In this document: positions 20,135-32,592 of the stretch, piece after piece | How the letters are laid out: the number at the start of each line of letters is the position of its first letter | Position numbering within the stretch: position 1 is the stretch's first letter | NCBI GenBank assembly: GCA_903822975.1 | Contig: CAIJRD010000004.1 | Span: forward strand, 27,852-91,851 | Length of the DNA stretch: 64,000 nt | Origin: an uncultured Sinobacteraceae bacterium | GTDB lineage: Bacteria > Pseudomonadota > Gammaproteobacteria > Nevskiales > Nevskiaceae | Direction: 5' to 3' | Position numbers and translations under genes: made by a program | The notes under the pieces: model-generated | The model's database searches: none | What the model saw: the letters and a program-made list of their open reading frames with translations, nothing else | Told to the model about the DNA's origin: nothing

Positions 20135-21091
20135 ATGCCGGAACTTCCCGATCTGACGGTCTATCTGGAATGCGTTGAACGCCAGGCGCTGGGTCAGCGA
20201 CTGCGGCGGCTGCGTCTTGGCAATGCCTTCGTGTTGCGTACCGTGACGCCGCGTCCGTCCGAATTCGAAAACCTGGTATTGATCGGCACGTCACGCGTCG
20301 GCAAGCGTTTGGTGCTGCGCTTCGCAAGGCTTACCGATGGCGCTGCGCACGGCCGCCTTGCGGCTGACATCGACGCGCGGAAGCACGACGACGGCAGCAC
20401 GCGGCTGGCGGTGATTCACCTGATGCGGCTCGGCCGGCTCCACTGGAAGAAGCCGGACGCGGCACTGCCGAAAGGTTCGGGTCTGGTGGCATTCGATTTC
20501 GAACGCGGCAGCCTGCTGCTGACCGAATCCGGCAGCAAGCGCCGCGCTTCGCTGCACTTGTTCGATACGGAAGCCGCACTCGCCGAGCAGGACCGCGGCG
20601 GACTCGAACCGCTGACGGCGACGCTGCCTGAATTCGCAGCACGGCTGCGGCGCGAGAACTTCACGCTGAAGCGTGCGTTGACGATGCCGACAGTGCTCGC
20701 CGGCATCGGCAACGCGTACTCGGATGAGATCTTGCATCGCGCGCAGTTGTCGCCGTTCAAGCAAACCCAGTCGGTCGACGACGATGAACTGCGGCGTCTG
20801 TATGACGCGACGCAGACTGTGCTGCGCGAATGGACCGAACGTCTGCGCGCTGCAGCGGCCGACGGCTGGCCGCCGAAAGTCACTGCGTTCCATCCGCTGA
20901 TGGCCGCGCACGGCCGCTACGGTGAACCCTGCCCGGTGTGCGGCAGCAAGATCCAACGCGTCGTCTACGCGGATAACGAGATGAATTATTGTGCGCGCTG
21001 CCAGACCGGCGGCCGGCTGCTGGCAGATCGAGCGCTGTCGCGGCTGCTGCACGACAGTTGGCCGCGTACGATCGACGAAGCGGAAGCCTGA
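20135..21091 (+). CDS. Fpg/Nei-family DNA glycosylase
   Basis: 318 residues. The start MPELPDLTVY supplies the catalytic P2-E3 of the family; the helix-two-turn-helix lies at TVLAGIGNAYSDEILHRAQLSP and the C-terminal zinc finger is intact (CPVCGSK ... NYCARCQTGG). It excises oxidised bases and nicks the strand by beta/delta elimination. It is longer than MutM (about 270) and has a loop with many charged residues near 75-90, so it may be a Nei-like relative rather than the main MutM. The stop codon falls inside a 7-bp tandem repeat. Confidence 0.88.
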   Translation: MPELPDLTVYLECVERQALGQRLRRLRLGNAFVLRTVTPRPSEFENLVLIGTSRVGKRLVLRFARLTDGAAHGRLAADIDARKHDDGSTRLAVIHLMRLGRLHWKKPDAALPKGSGLVAFDFERGSLLLTESGSKRRASLHLFDTEAALAEQDRGGLEPLTATLPEFAARLRRENFTLKRALTMPTVLAGIGNAYSDEILHRAQLSPFKQTQSVDDDELRRLYDATQTVLREWTERLRAAAADGWPPKVTAFHPLMAAHGRYGEPCPVCGSKIQRVVYADNEMNYCARCQTGGRLLADRALSRLLHDSWPRTIDEAEA

Positions 21092-21117
21092 AGCCTGAAG
21101 CCTGAAGCCTGAAGCCG
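21083..21117. repeat. 7-bp tandem repeat GAAGCCT, 5 copies
   Basis: Four perfect GAAGCCT units and one ending in G. The array starts in the last codons of the glycosylase gene and contains its TGA stop, so each slippage event could shift the C-terminal residues. Confidence 0.92.
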
Positions 21118-21193
21118 GCACTCGCCAACGTAGCTGACCTCGCCCCGCGCGAACATCCAATAGGAATGGAAGCGAACTAATGGAATCGAACTC

Positions 21194-22066
21194 ATGACCA
21201 GCGCCATCATCGACATCATCGCCGGCCGCGGCCGCGACCTCGGCGGCTTCAGCGTGCGCCGCGTGTTGCCGATCGGTCACCGCAAGACGGTCGGCCCATT
21301 CATCTTCTTCGACCACCTCGGGCCGGTGACGATGCCGCCCGGGGCCGGCATGGACGTACGACCGCATCCGCATATCGGCCTGGCGACGGTCACCTACCTG
21401 TTCGAAGGTCGCATCAACCATCGCGACAGCCTCGGCAGCGTGCAGGCGATCGAACCGGGCGCGGTCAACTGGATGACCGCCGGCCACGGCATCGTCCACT
21501 CCGAGCGCAGCACCGACGCGGATCGCGCCAGCGGCCAGGCCATGCACGGCATCCAGTCGTGGGTAGCGTTGCCGCAGGCGCTGGAAGAAACCGAGCCGAG
21601 CTTCGTGCATCACCCGGCGTCGACGCTGCCGACACTCGAGCGACCGGGCGTGCGCCTGCGCGTGATCGCCGGCACAGCCTATGGCGCGACCTCGCCGGTG
21701 GCGACCGCAAGCCCGACGTTCTATGTCGAAGCGCTGCTGGATGCCGGCGCCGAGCTGGACGTCTGCGACGAACACGAAGAGCGTGCGATCTATCCGGTCG
21801 ACCAGGCGATCGAACTCGAAGGTCAGAGTTATCCGGCCGGCAGCATGCTGGTGCTGGCGCGCGATGCACCCGTGCGCTTTCGCGCACCGCAGGGTGGCCG
21901 CGTCATGCTGCTCGGCGGTGCGGCACTCGACGGCGAACGCCATGTGTTCTGGAACTTCGTATCGTCGCGCCGCGAACGCATCGAGCAGGCCAAGGCTGAT
22001 TGGAACGCGCAGAAATTCGCGCGCGTGCCGGGCGAAACCGAATTCATTCCGCTTCCAAGCCTATGA
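21194..22066 (+). CDS. pirin family protein
   Basis: 290 residues, the usual pirin length. The N-terminal cupin holds the metal ligands: H58 and H60 in RPHPHIGLATVTYLFEG, H102 in MTAGHGIVHSE and the glutamate two residues on. The C-terminal cupin is degenerate, ending in VFWNFVSSRRERIEQAKADW. Bacterial pirins act as iron proteins, some with quercetinase activity; role here unknown. Its stop overlaps the next start. Confidence 0.92.
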   Translation: MTSAIIDIIAGRGRDLGGFSVRRVLPIGHRKTVGPFIFFDHLGPVTMPPGAGMDVRPHPHIGLATVTYLFEGRINHRDSLGSVQAIEPGAVNWMTAGHGIVHSERSTDADRASGQAMHGIQSWVALPQALEETEPSFVHHPASTLPTLERPGVRLRVIAGTAYGATSPVATASPTFYVEALLDAGAELDVCDEHEERAIYPVDQAIELEGQSYPAGSMLVLARDAPVRFRAPQGGRVMLLGGAALDGERHVFWNFVSSRRERIEQAKADWNAQKFARVPGETEFIPLPSL

Positions 22067-22389
22067 GCGAGCCTATGAGCACCCGGCGGATTCGCATGCC
22101 CAATCCGCGCGCCGTGCGGGGTGGCGCCTTGAGCCTGCTATTGGCCCTGGTCGCGCTCGGCGCGATTCTGTACTTCGCACTCAGCTCCAAGCCCGGCGTG
22201 CATAGTGGCAGTGACAGCGGCAACGCGGTGAACTGCGAGCCGCTGATCGCTGCCCTGGTGCGCGATACCGGTGGCGTCGGTGCCGCCGCGCAAGCGGCCT
22301 ACGATCAGCTTCCGGCCGAATGCCGCAAGCTGTTGCCGTCGCCGGCCGCTCTGGCACCTTCACCCGAGCGTGCGCCGGACCCGACTTAA
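22063..22389 (+). CDS. small single-pass membrane protein of unknown function
   Basis: 108 residues, ATGA overlap with the pirin gene; a second ATG 12 bp later is an alternative start. One membrane helix (GALSLLLALVALGAILYFAL, about 21-40) is followed by a roughly 65-residue periplasmic-type tail with two cysteines (NCEPLI and AECRKL) that could pair. Coupling to pirin suggests it is truly translated. I do not recognise the family. Confidence 0.65.
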   Translation: MSEPMSTRRIRMPNPRAVRGGALSLLLALVALGAILYFALSSKPGVHSGSDSGNAVNCEPLIAALVRDTGGVGAAAQAAYDQLPAECRKLLPSPAALAPSPERAPDPT

Positions 22390-22598
22390 GGCAGGCCGCT
22401 GTGGCAGCCAGCCGCTTTCGGGCAGCTTACGTCGACGTTAAGGTTTGGGTTTTAGACTTCGAATTGCTACGGGTTGTGCGGGGGTGGCGTCGGTCGGCGT
22501 GGGCCTGCCGTTCGGCGGACAACTCGCCGCTGGACGGCTGCCGCCAGGAACTTGCGGCCCGTTCCATGCACCAAGCGGTACTTAAACCAGGAGCTGTG

Positions 22599-23663
22599 AT
22601 GGACCACAAAGTCAGCCGGCCGCAGACGCCGCCACCTTCGACCGCACGCAAGTCGCGCGGACTCCTCACCACCTTTGCCGTGTTCGCACTTGGGCTGATG
22701 CTGGCCGACGGCGCCAGCGCGCGTCTGTTCGAACGCCGCAACAACACCGCAGATGCCGCACCGGGTGCGCCGGCCTATGGCGACCCCAGCAGCGCACAGA
22801 CCCGCACGATCAACGTCGGCGGCACGCAGCGCACCTATCTGATCCAGACCGCCAGCGGCAGCAACGGCCCGGCACCGATCGTGGTGATGCTGCACGGCGG
22901 CACGCAGACGCCCGAGGATGTCTGGAAGGAAACCAGCATGCCGACGATCGCGCAGCAGAACGGCTTTATCGTCGTCGCACCGGCCGGCCTCAACAAGCAT
23001 TGGAATGACGGACGCGGTTCGGTTCTCGGCGGCAAGGCCTCCACCGCCGACGACGTTGGATTTCTACGCGCGGTGATTCAGCAGGTGGTGCAGCAGGATC
23101 ACGGCAATCCGAACGCGGTGTTCATGTTCGGCCCGTCCAACGGCGGTGCGATGACGCAGCACTTCGCCTGCCAGTCCGGCGATGTCCTGCACGCCGCTGC
23201 CAATCTGATCTCGAATCTGCCGGTGGATGAGCAGGGCGATTGCAAGAGTTCCAAGCCGCTGCCGTGGATGTCGATCAACGGCACCAGCGATCCGCTGTTC
23301 CCGTTCCTCGGTCAGGGCTCCGGCGTGGTCAAGAACGGCGAGCAGCAACCCGCCCTGCTGTCGGCCGAGCAGACGTTCTCGTTTTGGGCGAACCGCGCGC
23401 ATTGCTCGAATCAAACCACCGACCAGCGCATCGGCGGCAGCGACAGCCAGCACTTCACCGAGCGACGCGTACGCAGCGGCTGCGCCGGCGGCACGCAATC
23501 GATCGAATACATCGTGCATGGTGCCGGTCACACGATGCCGGGCCGGCCGATCAAGAGCCTGCTGATCCGCCACTACATCGGTGACGGCAGCACCGACGTC
23601 GATACCGGCACCGTGGTCTGGGACTTCTTCCGCTCGACAATGAACGGCGGAGCCAGTCAGTAA
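22599..23663 (+). CDS. exported PHB-depolymerase-family esterase (LpqC-like)
   Basis: 354 residues with AGGAG six bases before the ATG. The hydrophobic segment TTFAVFALGLMLADGASA (24-41) is a signal peptide or anchor. The catalytic domain shows APIVVMLHGGTQTPEDVW, the nucleophile FGPSNGGAMTQHF, the acid in SINGTSDPLFPF and the histidine in HGAGHTMPG, all typical of the poly(3-hydroxybutyrate) depolymerase/feruloyl esterase-like family. It probably hydrolyses an ester outside the cytoplasm. A strong terminator follows. Confidence 0.88.
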   Translation: MDHKVSRPQTPPPSTARKSRGLLTTFAVFALGLMLADGASARLFERRNNTADAAPGAPAYGDPSSAQTRTINVGGTQRTYLIQTASGSNGPAPIVVMLHGGTQTPEDVWKETSMPTIAQQNGFIVVAPAGLNKHWNDGRGSVLGGKASTADDVGFLRAVIQQVVQQDHGNPNAVFMFGPSNGGAMTQHFACQSGDVLHAAANLISNLPVDEQGDCKSSKPLPWMSINGTSDPLFPFLGQGSGVVKNGEQQPALLSAEQTFSFWANRAHCSNQTTDQRIGGSDSQHFTERRVRSGCAGGTQSIEYIVHGAGHTMPGRPIKSLLIRHYIGDGSTDVDTGTVVWDFFRSTMNGGASQ

Positions 23664-23691
23664 CGCGGGATCGCGGCACGCAAACCTTCAA

Positions 23692-23729
23692 AGTCTGCCG
23701 ACGACGCCGTCGTCGGCAGACTCGTTTTT
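23692..23729 (+). terminator. rho-independent terminator after the esterase gene
   Basis: A perfect 14-bp stem (AGTCTGCCGACGAC with its complement), loop GCC, then CG and five T. It begins 28 bp after the esterase stop. Confidence 0.92.
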
Positions 23730-23820
23730 GGCGAACTGCTTCGATTAATTTCGATCGTCAAGCGACGTGATGTGACCTGACCTTACGCGTTGCGATCAAC
23801 CATCACGATCGACGATTGTC

Positions 23821-23848
23821 GACTGACGATCGACGACTGACGATCAAC
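23821..23848. repeat. 14-bp direct repeat, 2 copies plus decayed flank
   Basis: GACTGACGATCGAC at 23821 is followed by GACTGACGATCAAC at 23835. Related GACGAT words precede it from about 23808. It lies in the 250-bp convergent gap between the esterase and uup genes. Confidence 0.75.
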
Positions 23849-23915
23849 ACGAGGCCAGCGGGATCGGACCGTCGTCGAGTGACGCGCCGATCCACGCGAT
23901 TCAGCGAGTGTGGAG

Positions 23916-25793
<1,878 letters not shown>

Positions 25794-26097
25794 AGGAAGG
25801 TCGACGCTTGCATAGCGGCTTGGATTGAGCGCGGGCGCGCATTGTAGACCGTTGCCGCGACAGCACTGCGGCAAAGATCGGCGTCGATCGGCGTTGATGT
25901 GCGCATTTGCACGCGTCGAACGCTGCTGCGCCATCACGGCCGGCACTGCGGCCGACGGCTGCGCCTGCATCGATGAATGCTAAGCAAAGCACCGCAATCT
26001 ACTTCCTTGGCCGGCGTGCGCTGCCCTAAGGTGCTCGCAGTCGGTGAACCAGACCTGGGCGCCGCGATGGATTGTCACCGCGATGGAGAGAAAGCAG
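25794..26097. other. gene-free spacer between divergent uup and hydrolase genes, 304 bp
   Basis: Contains the promoters of both genes by position, but I could not assign hexamers. No repeat or hairpin stands out. Confidence 0.5.
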
Positions 26098-26703
26098 ATG
26101 AGTACACACGAATTGCTCGACTGGCGTGGACCGGTGCTGGTGGTACCGGGCCTCGGCGGCAGCAGCGAGCGGCATTGGCAGAGCCTGTGGCAGCGGCGCT
26201 ACAGCGATTTCCAGCGGGTGGAACAAGCGGATTGGAATACGCCGGATCTCGATCGCTGGGCGCGAACCATCGTCGAGGCGGCGGTGGCGCTCGATCAGCC
26301 GGCGCTGGTGATCGCGCACAGCTTCGGCTGCCTGGCAACGGTGCGGGCCGAGGTGTTCCAGTCCGGCCTGATTGCCGGCGCGCTGCTGGTGGCACCGGCC
26401 GAGCCGGCGCGCTTCCAGGCCGAGCGTCAGTTGCTGCACACGCAACTGCAGTTCCCCAGCAGCGTGATCGCAAGCCGCAACGATCCCTGGATCACGCTGG
26501 CGAATGCGAAGACCTGGGCGGATCGCTGGGGTAGCGAATTCGTCGATCTCGGCCTCGCCGGCCATATCAACGCCGATTCCGGCTTCGGCGAATGGGCCAG
26601 CGGCCTGGATCATCTGGACTGGCTTTGTCGCCGCATGAATCAACGCGCGCAGTCGCCGGTGACAAGCCGCGCCCTGCACCAGCGATTCGCTGCGGCCGTT
26701 TGA
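26098..26703 (+). CDS. RBBP9/YdeN-family alpha/beta hydrolase
   Basis: 201 residues from the ATG at 26098, which has GGAGAG eight bases upstream; longer in-frame starts lack this. The family pattern is complete: VLVVPGLGGSSERHWQSLW at the N-terminus, nucleophile VIAHSFGCLAT, acid in IASRNDPWITL and histidine in LAGHINADSGFGEW. Serine hydrolase of unknown substrate, cytoplasmic. Confidence 0.9.
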   Translation: MSTHELLDWRGPVLVVPGLGGSSERHWQSLWQRRYSDFQRVEQADWNTPDLDRWARTIVEAAVALDQPALVIAHSFGCLATVRAEVFQSGLIAGALLVAPAEPARFQAERQLLHTQLQFPSSVIASRNDPWITLANAKTWADRWGSEFVDLGLAGHINADSGFGEWASGLDHLDWLCRRMNQRAQSPVTSRALHQRFAAAV

Positions 26704-27090
26704 TTGCTGGGCTTCAGGCGGTGTTCCCGCTGCGGAACACCGCGACGCCGCGGGGTCGTGCGTGCATCCTTTTTCCGACCTGAACGCAGCCTTGCGCCAT
26801 ACCGGCGCGCGCGCTTGACCACGTTCGATCGACGCGCCTCGCGCAAAAATTCAACCGGCGACGCAATAAACGCGTAGAATCCGCCCCCCGCTTCACCGTA
26901 GCCTTCCCTGGCAACACCGACGCGGACCTAAAAAACCGCGGCCCGGCATTCCCGGTCCGGTCGTTGCGCGACACAATCGATGTGTCGCGATCTGTTGGCC
27001 TCGTTGAGGCTTGCCCGATGCGCCGTTGAGGCGCATCGACGCACGCACATTGCGATGCCACGCCCATGAAGCGCACATCGAGGTGTTGCA
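26704..27090. other. gene-free region upstream of deaD, 387 bp
   Basis: A weak promoter candidate is TTCAAC (26850) and TAGAAT (26875) with a 19-bp spacer, which would give a leader of about 200 nt before deaD. The 3' half of that leader holds three consecutive hairpins, listed separately. No ORF is supported. Confidence 0.5.
26967..27038 (+). promoter_or_regulatory. structured 5' leader of deaD: three consecutive hairpins
   Basis: Hairpin 1: 9-bp perfect stem CGCGACACA (26967-26975) with 26981-26989, loop ATCGA. Hairpin 2: 5-bp stem GCCTC/GAGGC, 26998-27010, loop GTT. Hairpin 3: 9-bp perfect stem CGATGCGCC (27016-27024) with 27030-27038, loop GTTGA. None is followed by a T-run, so they are not simple terminators. 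They end 52 bp before the deaD start. Long structured leaders are known on cold-shock helicase mRNAs; the role here is inferred. Confidence 0.6.
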
Positions 27091-29196
<2,106 letters not shown>

Positions 29197-29503
29197 GCAC
29201 GCGCGCAGGCGCAAGGCAACTCGGCAGCGGCGTCCGTGTCCGCTACGAATACCGATGCGCTGCTGGCATCGGTTGGGCGGACCGGAAATGGGATCGACGT
29301 CGCGATGCACCGCAAGTGGTGCATCTCCGACCTCGCAGCCATGCGAAAAGTCAGGTCATTGCCAGGTTGAACTCACGTCGAGTCCAATTCGAGCTCTGGT
29401 CAAGCTCACGTCGAACTCACGTCGAACTCACGTCGAGCTCAAGTCGTCAGCGTCGGTCCGGTTTGATCCGCGAGTCGATCGCGGCGTTTCCTACTCGCCG
29501 GCG
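29197..29503. other. gene-free convergent spacer, 307 bp
   Basis: Holds a perfect 8-bp hairpin GATGCACC/GGTGCATC (29304-29325, loop of six) without a T-run, and the 11-bp tandem repeat at 29405. Confidence 0.55.
29405..29448. repeat. 11-bp tandem repeat CTCACGTCGAA
   Basis: Units at 29405, 29416, 29427 (last base G) and a decayed one at 29438; an isolated copy lies at 29372. The period is close to one helical turn. Intergenic, between the 3' ends of deaD and the GH79-like gene. Confidence 0.88.
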
Positions 29504-30910
29504 CTACTCGAACTCGACCAGCATTGCGCTCGCAGGCGAAAGCGTTAGATACGCAGAGCCGCTATCGACGCTGAGCGTTTCGCGCTGCGGCTGCCAATGG
29601 CCGTTTGCATCGACAGCGCTGCCACCCAAAGTCACACCATCGATGCGCCACAGGCTCGAGGCCGACAGTGTCAGCGCACGCGCAGACGTGAACGGCTGTT
29701 CGCCACTCACACGCAGATCGATCGGCAGCGCGCCGCTCTGGTTGACCAGTACGAGTTTGGATTTGCCGTCTTCACCGAGCAGGCCGAAGGCACACAGCAA
29801 GGTATTCGCAGTCTGCACCTTGACGTCGACCAGATGCGCGGCGCCGGCCTGCGCATACAGCAGCATTGCGTAATACAGCGGCCGCGGCTGCCATAGTCCG
29901 CTCGCCGCGTCGCGCGCGATCGGTGTGTACGGACCACTCGGTCCGCCATGAAAATTGATGCCGCGAATGCCATCGACATTCATCTGGAACAGCAGCTGAC
30001 TGGCCCACAGCGCGGCGCCGAGCGTATCGCTGACGTTCGGTTTGCCGCCGTTGTAAAGCGTATTCGCCTCGGTGATCCGCAGCGGATAACCGGCCAGCTG
30101 ATTGCGCGCGGCCACGGCGCGCAACTGCGGGTAGTGCAGGCGCTCGGACAGGAACAGCGTCGAGATGCCGATATCCGGATCGTTCGCCGGGCCACTGGCG
30201 TAGTAGTGATCGGAGATGAATCGCACCTCGCTGCCGCAAGCCTGAGTGAAGGCATTGATCCACTCGGGTCGATACGCGACGTCGGGCCCGGCCAGCGGCG
30301 CCGACGGCGTCTGCGCATGGATCGCCTGCGCGTAGCGGCGCCACTCGGCGATGTAGTGGTCGACGCTGTAGTCGTGCGGCCGCAGCCCGCGATAGTAGAG
30401 ATCCGGTTCGTTGCCGATCTGCACCGCTTCGAGCCGCTCGCCGAGACGCTCGACCAGATAGGCGACTTCGTCGGCAGCGCGCTCCGGATCGCCGTGACCG
30501 AGGTTGACGCCGTAGATCAAGCGCCATCCGGTCGCTTCGACGAATCCGGCGAGCCGATCGATCGCCGCGGGCGTGATGGCGAATTTGAACGGCGCGGCCA
30601 AAGCACTCGGCTGCCGCTGCCAGACGCCGAACTCAGTCGAATTACCGCCGATACGCAGGCTGCCGTCTGGCGCCAGGCGTTGCAGCAGGGCGATCAGCGA
30701 ATGGTTGTCGGGGCTGAACGTGGCGGCATCGGCCAGCTGGTTCGCCTCGAAGCTCAAGCCGAGAAACGCACTGCGCAGCTGCGCGCCCTTGGGTCCACGC
30801 GCCAAGCTGACGTCCGCATTGATGCGCTGCGCCAGCGTGATTCGGGGCGTTCTGGCGCAAGCCACCAAGCCGCCGGCGCCGAGCCCGATCAGGACGTCGC
30901 GTCGATTCAA
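29504..30910 (-). CDS. glycoside hydrolase family 79-like lipoprotein
   Basis: 468 residues from a TTG at 30910, chosen because LNRRDVLIGLGAGGLVACARTP then forms a twin-arginine leader ending in a lipobox (L-V-A-C). No in-frame ATG exists nearby; the ATG at 30951 is out of frame. The TIM-barrel follows the GH79 (heparanase/beta-glucuronidase) pattern: LGLSFEANQLADAATFSPD, LRIGGNSTEFGVW, the acid/base glutamate in VQIGNEPDLYYRGLRP and the nucleophile in LRITEANTLYNGG, then a beta-sandwich tail. Likely cleaves a uronic-acid or related glycan at the cell surface. The frame stays open upstream into the enoyl-CoA hydratase gene. Confidence 0.78.
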   Translation of the reverse strand: MNRRDVLIGLGAGGLVACARTPRITLAQRINADVSLARGPKGAQLRSAFLGLSFEANQLADAATFSPDNHSLIALLQRLAPDGSLRIGGNSTEFGVWQRQPSALAAPFKFAITPAAIDRLAGFVEATGWRLIYGVNLGHGDPERAADEVAYLVERLGERLEAVQIGNEPDLYYRGLRPHDYSVDHYIAEWRRYAQAIHAQTPSAPLAGPDVAYRPEWINAFTQACGSEVRFISDHYYASGPANDPDIGISTLFLSERLHYPQLRAVAARNQLAGYPLRITEANTLYNGGKPNVSDTLGAALWASQLLFQMNVDGIRGINFHGGPSGPYTPIARDAASGLWQPRPLYYAMLLYAQAGAAHLVDVKVQTANTLLCAFGLLGEDGKSKLVLVNQSGALPIDLRVSGEQPFTSARALTLSASSLWRIDGVTLGGSAVDANGHWQPQRETLSVDSGSAYLTLSPASAMLVEFE

Positions 30911-31031
30911 GTTGAGCGCCTGCAGGCAGGCTGGACCGACGGCAGCGCGAGATTCATCGAGAAGAGTTGACCGTGAGCGAACCAGATTATCCGGTATCCG
31001 CGAAGCCGGTCGGCGACTTGTAAGCTGGGCT

Positions 31032-31805
31032 TTACAAATCGCTGAAATTTCCAGCGCGGCCATGTCCGGCTGCGAAGCGTGCGGCGCCGCGCAAGGTTTC
31101 GCCGCTGGCCAGCGTTTGCAGGCCGAGCGCGGTTTCGTTGCGCAGCGCGGCGTCGAGCGGCTGCGCAAACTGCGTCTGCAGACTGCGGCGGTCGTTGCGC
31201 ATGCACAGTTGCGGAAAACGTGTGAGTTCCAGCGCCAATGCTTCGGCGGCTTGGCGTGCCGTACCGTTTGCAACCACACGGTTCGCCAGACCGATCTGCA
31301 ACGCTTCGGCGGCGGCCACCGGTCGCCCGGTCAGAATCAGATCCATCGCGCGCGATTCGCCGATCAGGCGCGGCAGGCGGATGGTGCCGCCGTCGATCAG
31401 TGGCACGCCCCAGCGGCGGCAGAACACGCCGAACACCGCGTCTTCTTCGACCACGCGCAGATCGCACCAGCAGGCCAGCTCGAGTCCGCCAGCGACCGCA
31501 TAACCCGAGATGGCGGCGATCACCGGTTTCGACAGCACGAGCCGCGTCGGCCCCATCGGTCCGTCGCCCTCCACCGCGACGCGATTGCGCCGTTGCGCGT
31601 CGCCCATCGCTTTCAGGTCGGCGCCTGCGCAGAAGGTGCCGCCCGCGCCCCACAGCACGGCAACATCGGAGCCCTCGTCGGCATCGAATGCGCGGAACGC
31701 GGCGACCAGCGCGTCTGCGGTAGGCCGGTCAACCGCATTGCGTGCCGACGGACGATCGAGGATCACCGTGGTCACACGGCCCTGCTGTTCGACGCTGACG
31801 CTCAT
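31032..31805 (-). CDS. enoyl-CoA hydratase/isomerase family protein
   Basis: 257 residues with GGAG before the ATG. Crotonase fold: RPSARNAVDRPTADAL, the first oxyanion block GGTFCAGADLKAM, the second AISGYAVAGGLELACWCDLRV, and a glutamate-poor stretch GVFCRRWGVPLIDGGTIRLPRLIG typical of single-domain hydratases. Acts on an acyl-CoA thioester; exact reaction unknown. The GH79-like gene follows after about 120 bp on the same strand with no obvious link. Confidence 0.9.
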   Translation of the reverse strand: MSVSVEQQGRVTTVILDRPSARNAVDRPTADALVAAFRAFDADEGSDVAVLWGAGGTFCAGADLKAMGDAQRRNRVAVEGDGPMGPTRLVLSKPVIAAISGYAVAGGLELACWCDLRVVEEDAVFGVFCRRWGVPLIDGGTIRLPRLIGESRAMDLILTGRPVAAAEALQIGLANRVVANGTARQAAEALALELTRFPQLCMRNDRRSLQTQFAQPLDAALRNETALGLQTLASGETLRGAARFAAGHGRAGNFSDL

Positions 31806-31952
31806 GTCGCTCTCCTAGGTTTTTTTGACGCCGCTCGCTATCGACACTGCGCCGATTCGCAGCTCTGCCTCAGGCTATCGCGCTATGGCGCTGCCTTGCC
31901 TTGGCTTAGAGTACCAACGCGCGATTTCCCACCCGCGCCGGAGGAGCCTCAG

Positions 31953-32276
31953 ATGATCGTCGTCACCAGCGAACAGATTGCCGGTCACCGCGTCGTCAAG
32001 ACGCTGGGCCAGGCGTTCGGCGTTGTCGTCCGCAGCCGCGGTATCGGCGGCAACCTGATGGCCGGCCTGCGCTCGATCTTCGGCGGCGAGATCCACGAGT
32101 ACACGCAGATGCTGGAAGAAGCGCGGCGTCATGCGATCGACCGGCTGGTTTCCAATGCGTCTGCGATGGGCGCGAATGCGATCGTGATGATGCGCTTCGA
32201 TTCCGCCGAAATTGCGCAGACGATGAGCGAGATCGTCGCCTACGGCACCGCCGTGATCATAGATCCCGCCGCCTGA
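31953..32276 (+). CDS. YbjQ family protein (UPF0145/DUF74)
   Basis: 107 residues, strong GGAGGAG site six bases before the ATG. Compact YbjQ fold: GVVVRSRGIGGNLMAGLRSIFGGEIHEYTQML and ASAMGANAIVMMRFDS. Such proteins form pentamers; the function is not established (once annotated as heavy-metal binding). It is followed after 4 bp by a small membrane protein gene. Confidence 0.93.
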   Translation: MIVVTSEQIAGHRVVKTLGQAFGVVVRSRGIGGNLMAGLRSIFGGEIHEYTQMLEEARRHAIDRLVSNASAMGANAIVMMRFDSAEIAQTMSEIVAYGTAVIIDPAA

Positions 32277-32280
32277 CACG

Positions 32281-32592
32281 ATGCTGCGCCGCGTTCTGCT
32301 TTGGCTCGGCTGCACGCTGCTGGCGATTGCCGTGCTGCTGGTCGTGCTCGGACTTTGGCCGCCCGCGCTGTGGTGCGGCCTCAATGGCGCCTTGCTGACG
32401 CTGGGCCTCGTGTTCGAACGCTGGCAGTACCGCCGCACACAGTCACAGGCCCCCGGTGCGGGCTGGCAAGCCACCGGCGAGCGCTTCGTCGATCCCGGCA
32501 GCGGCGTGCTCACCGAGGTCTGGTTCCAACCCAGCAGCGGCGAACGGCGTTACGTCAAAGTGCCGGACGCCGGTTCGGCATCACACGACTGA
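32281..32592 (+). CDS. small membrane protein of unknown function
   Basis: 103 residues, four bases after ybjQ. Two hydrophobic helices (LLWLGCTLLAIAVLLVVLGL and LWCGLNGALLTLGLVF) are followed by a roughly 55-residue soluble tail with W-E-R-W and VWFQPSSGERRYVKVP. The last 43 bp overlap the 3' end of the opposing DapA-family gene. Family not recognised. Confidence 0.75.
   Translation: MLRRVLLWLGCTLLAIAVLLVVLGLWPPALWCGLNGALLTLGLVFERWQYRRTQSQAPGAGWQATGERFVDPGSGVLTEVWFQPSSGERRYVKVPDAGSASHD

Noticed and set aside
19798..20178. 126-codon frame before the DNA glycosylase gene
   Set aside because: Arginine-rich, no ribosome site, overlaps the glycosylase start, no motif.
29372..29448. Possible CRISPR-like repeat
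   Set aside because: The unit is 11 bp, directly tandem without spacers, and no cas genes are near.
30967..31017. 16-codon leader-peptide-like frame (GTG start)
   Set aside because: Lies on the plus strand between two minus-strand genes, with no hairpin pair for attenuation.
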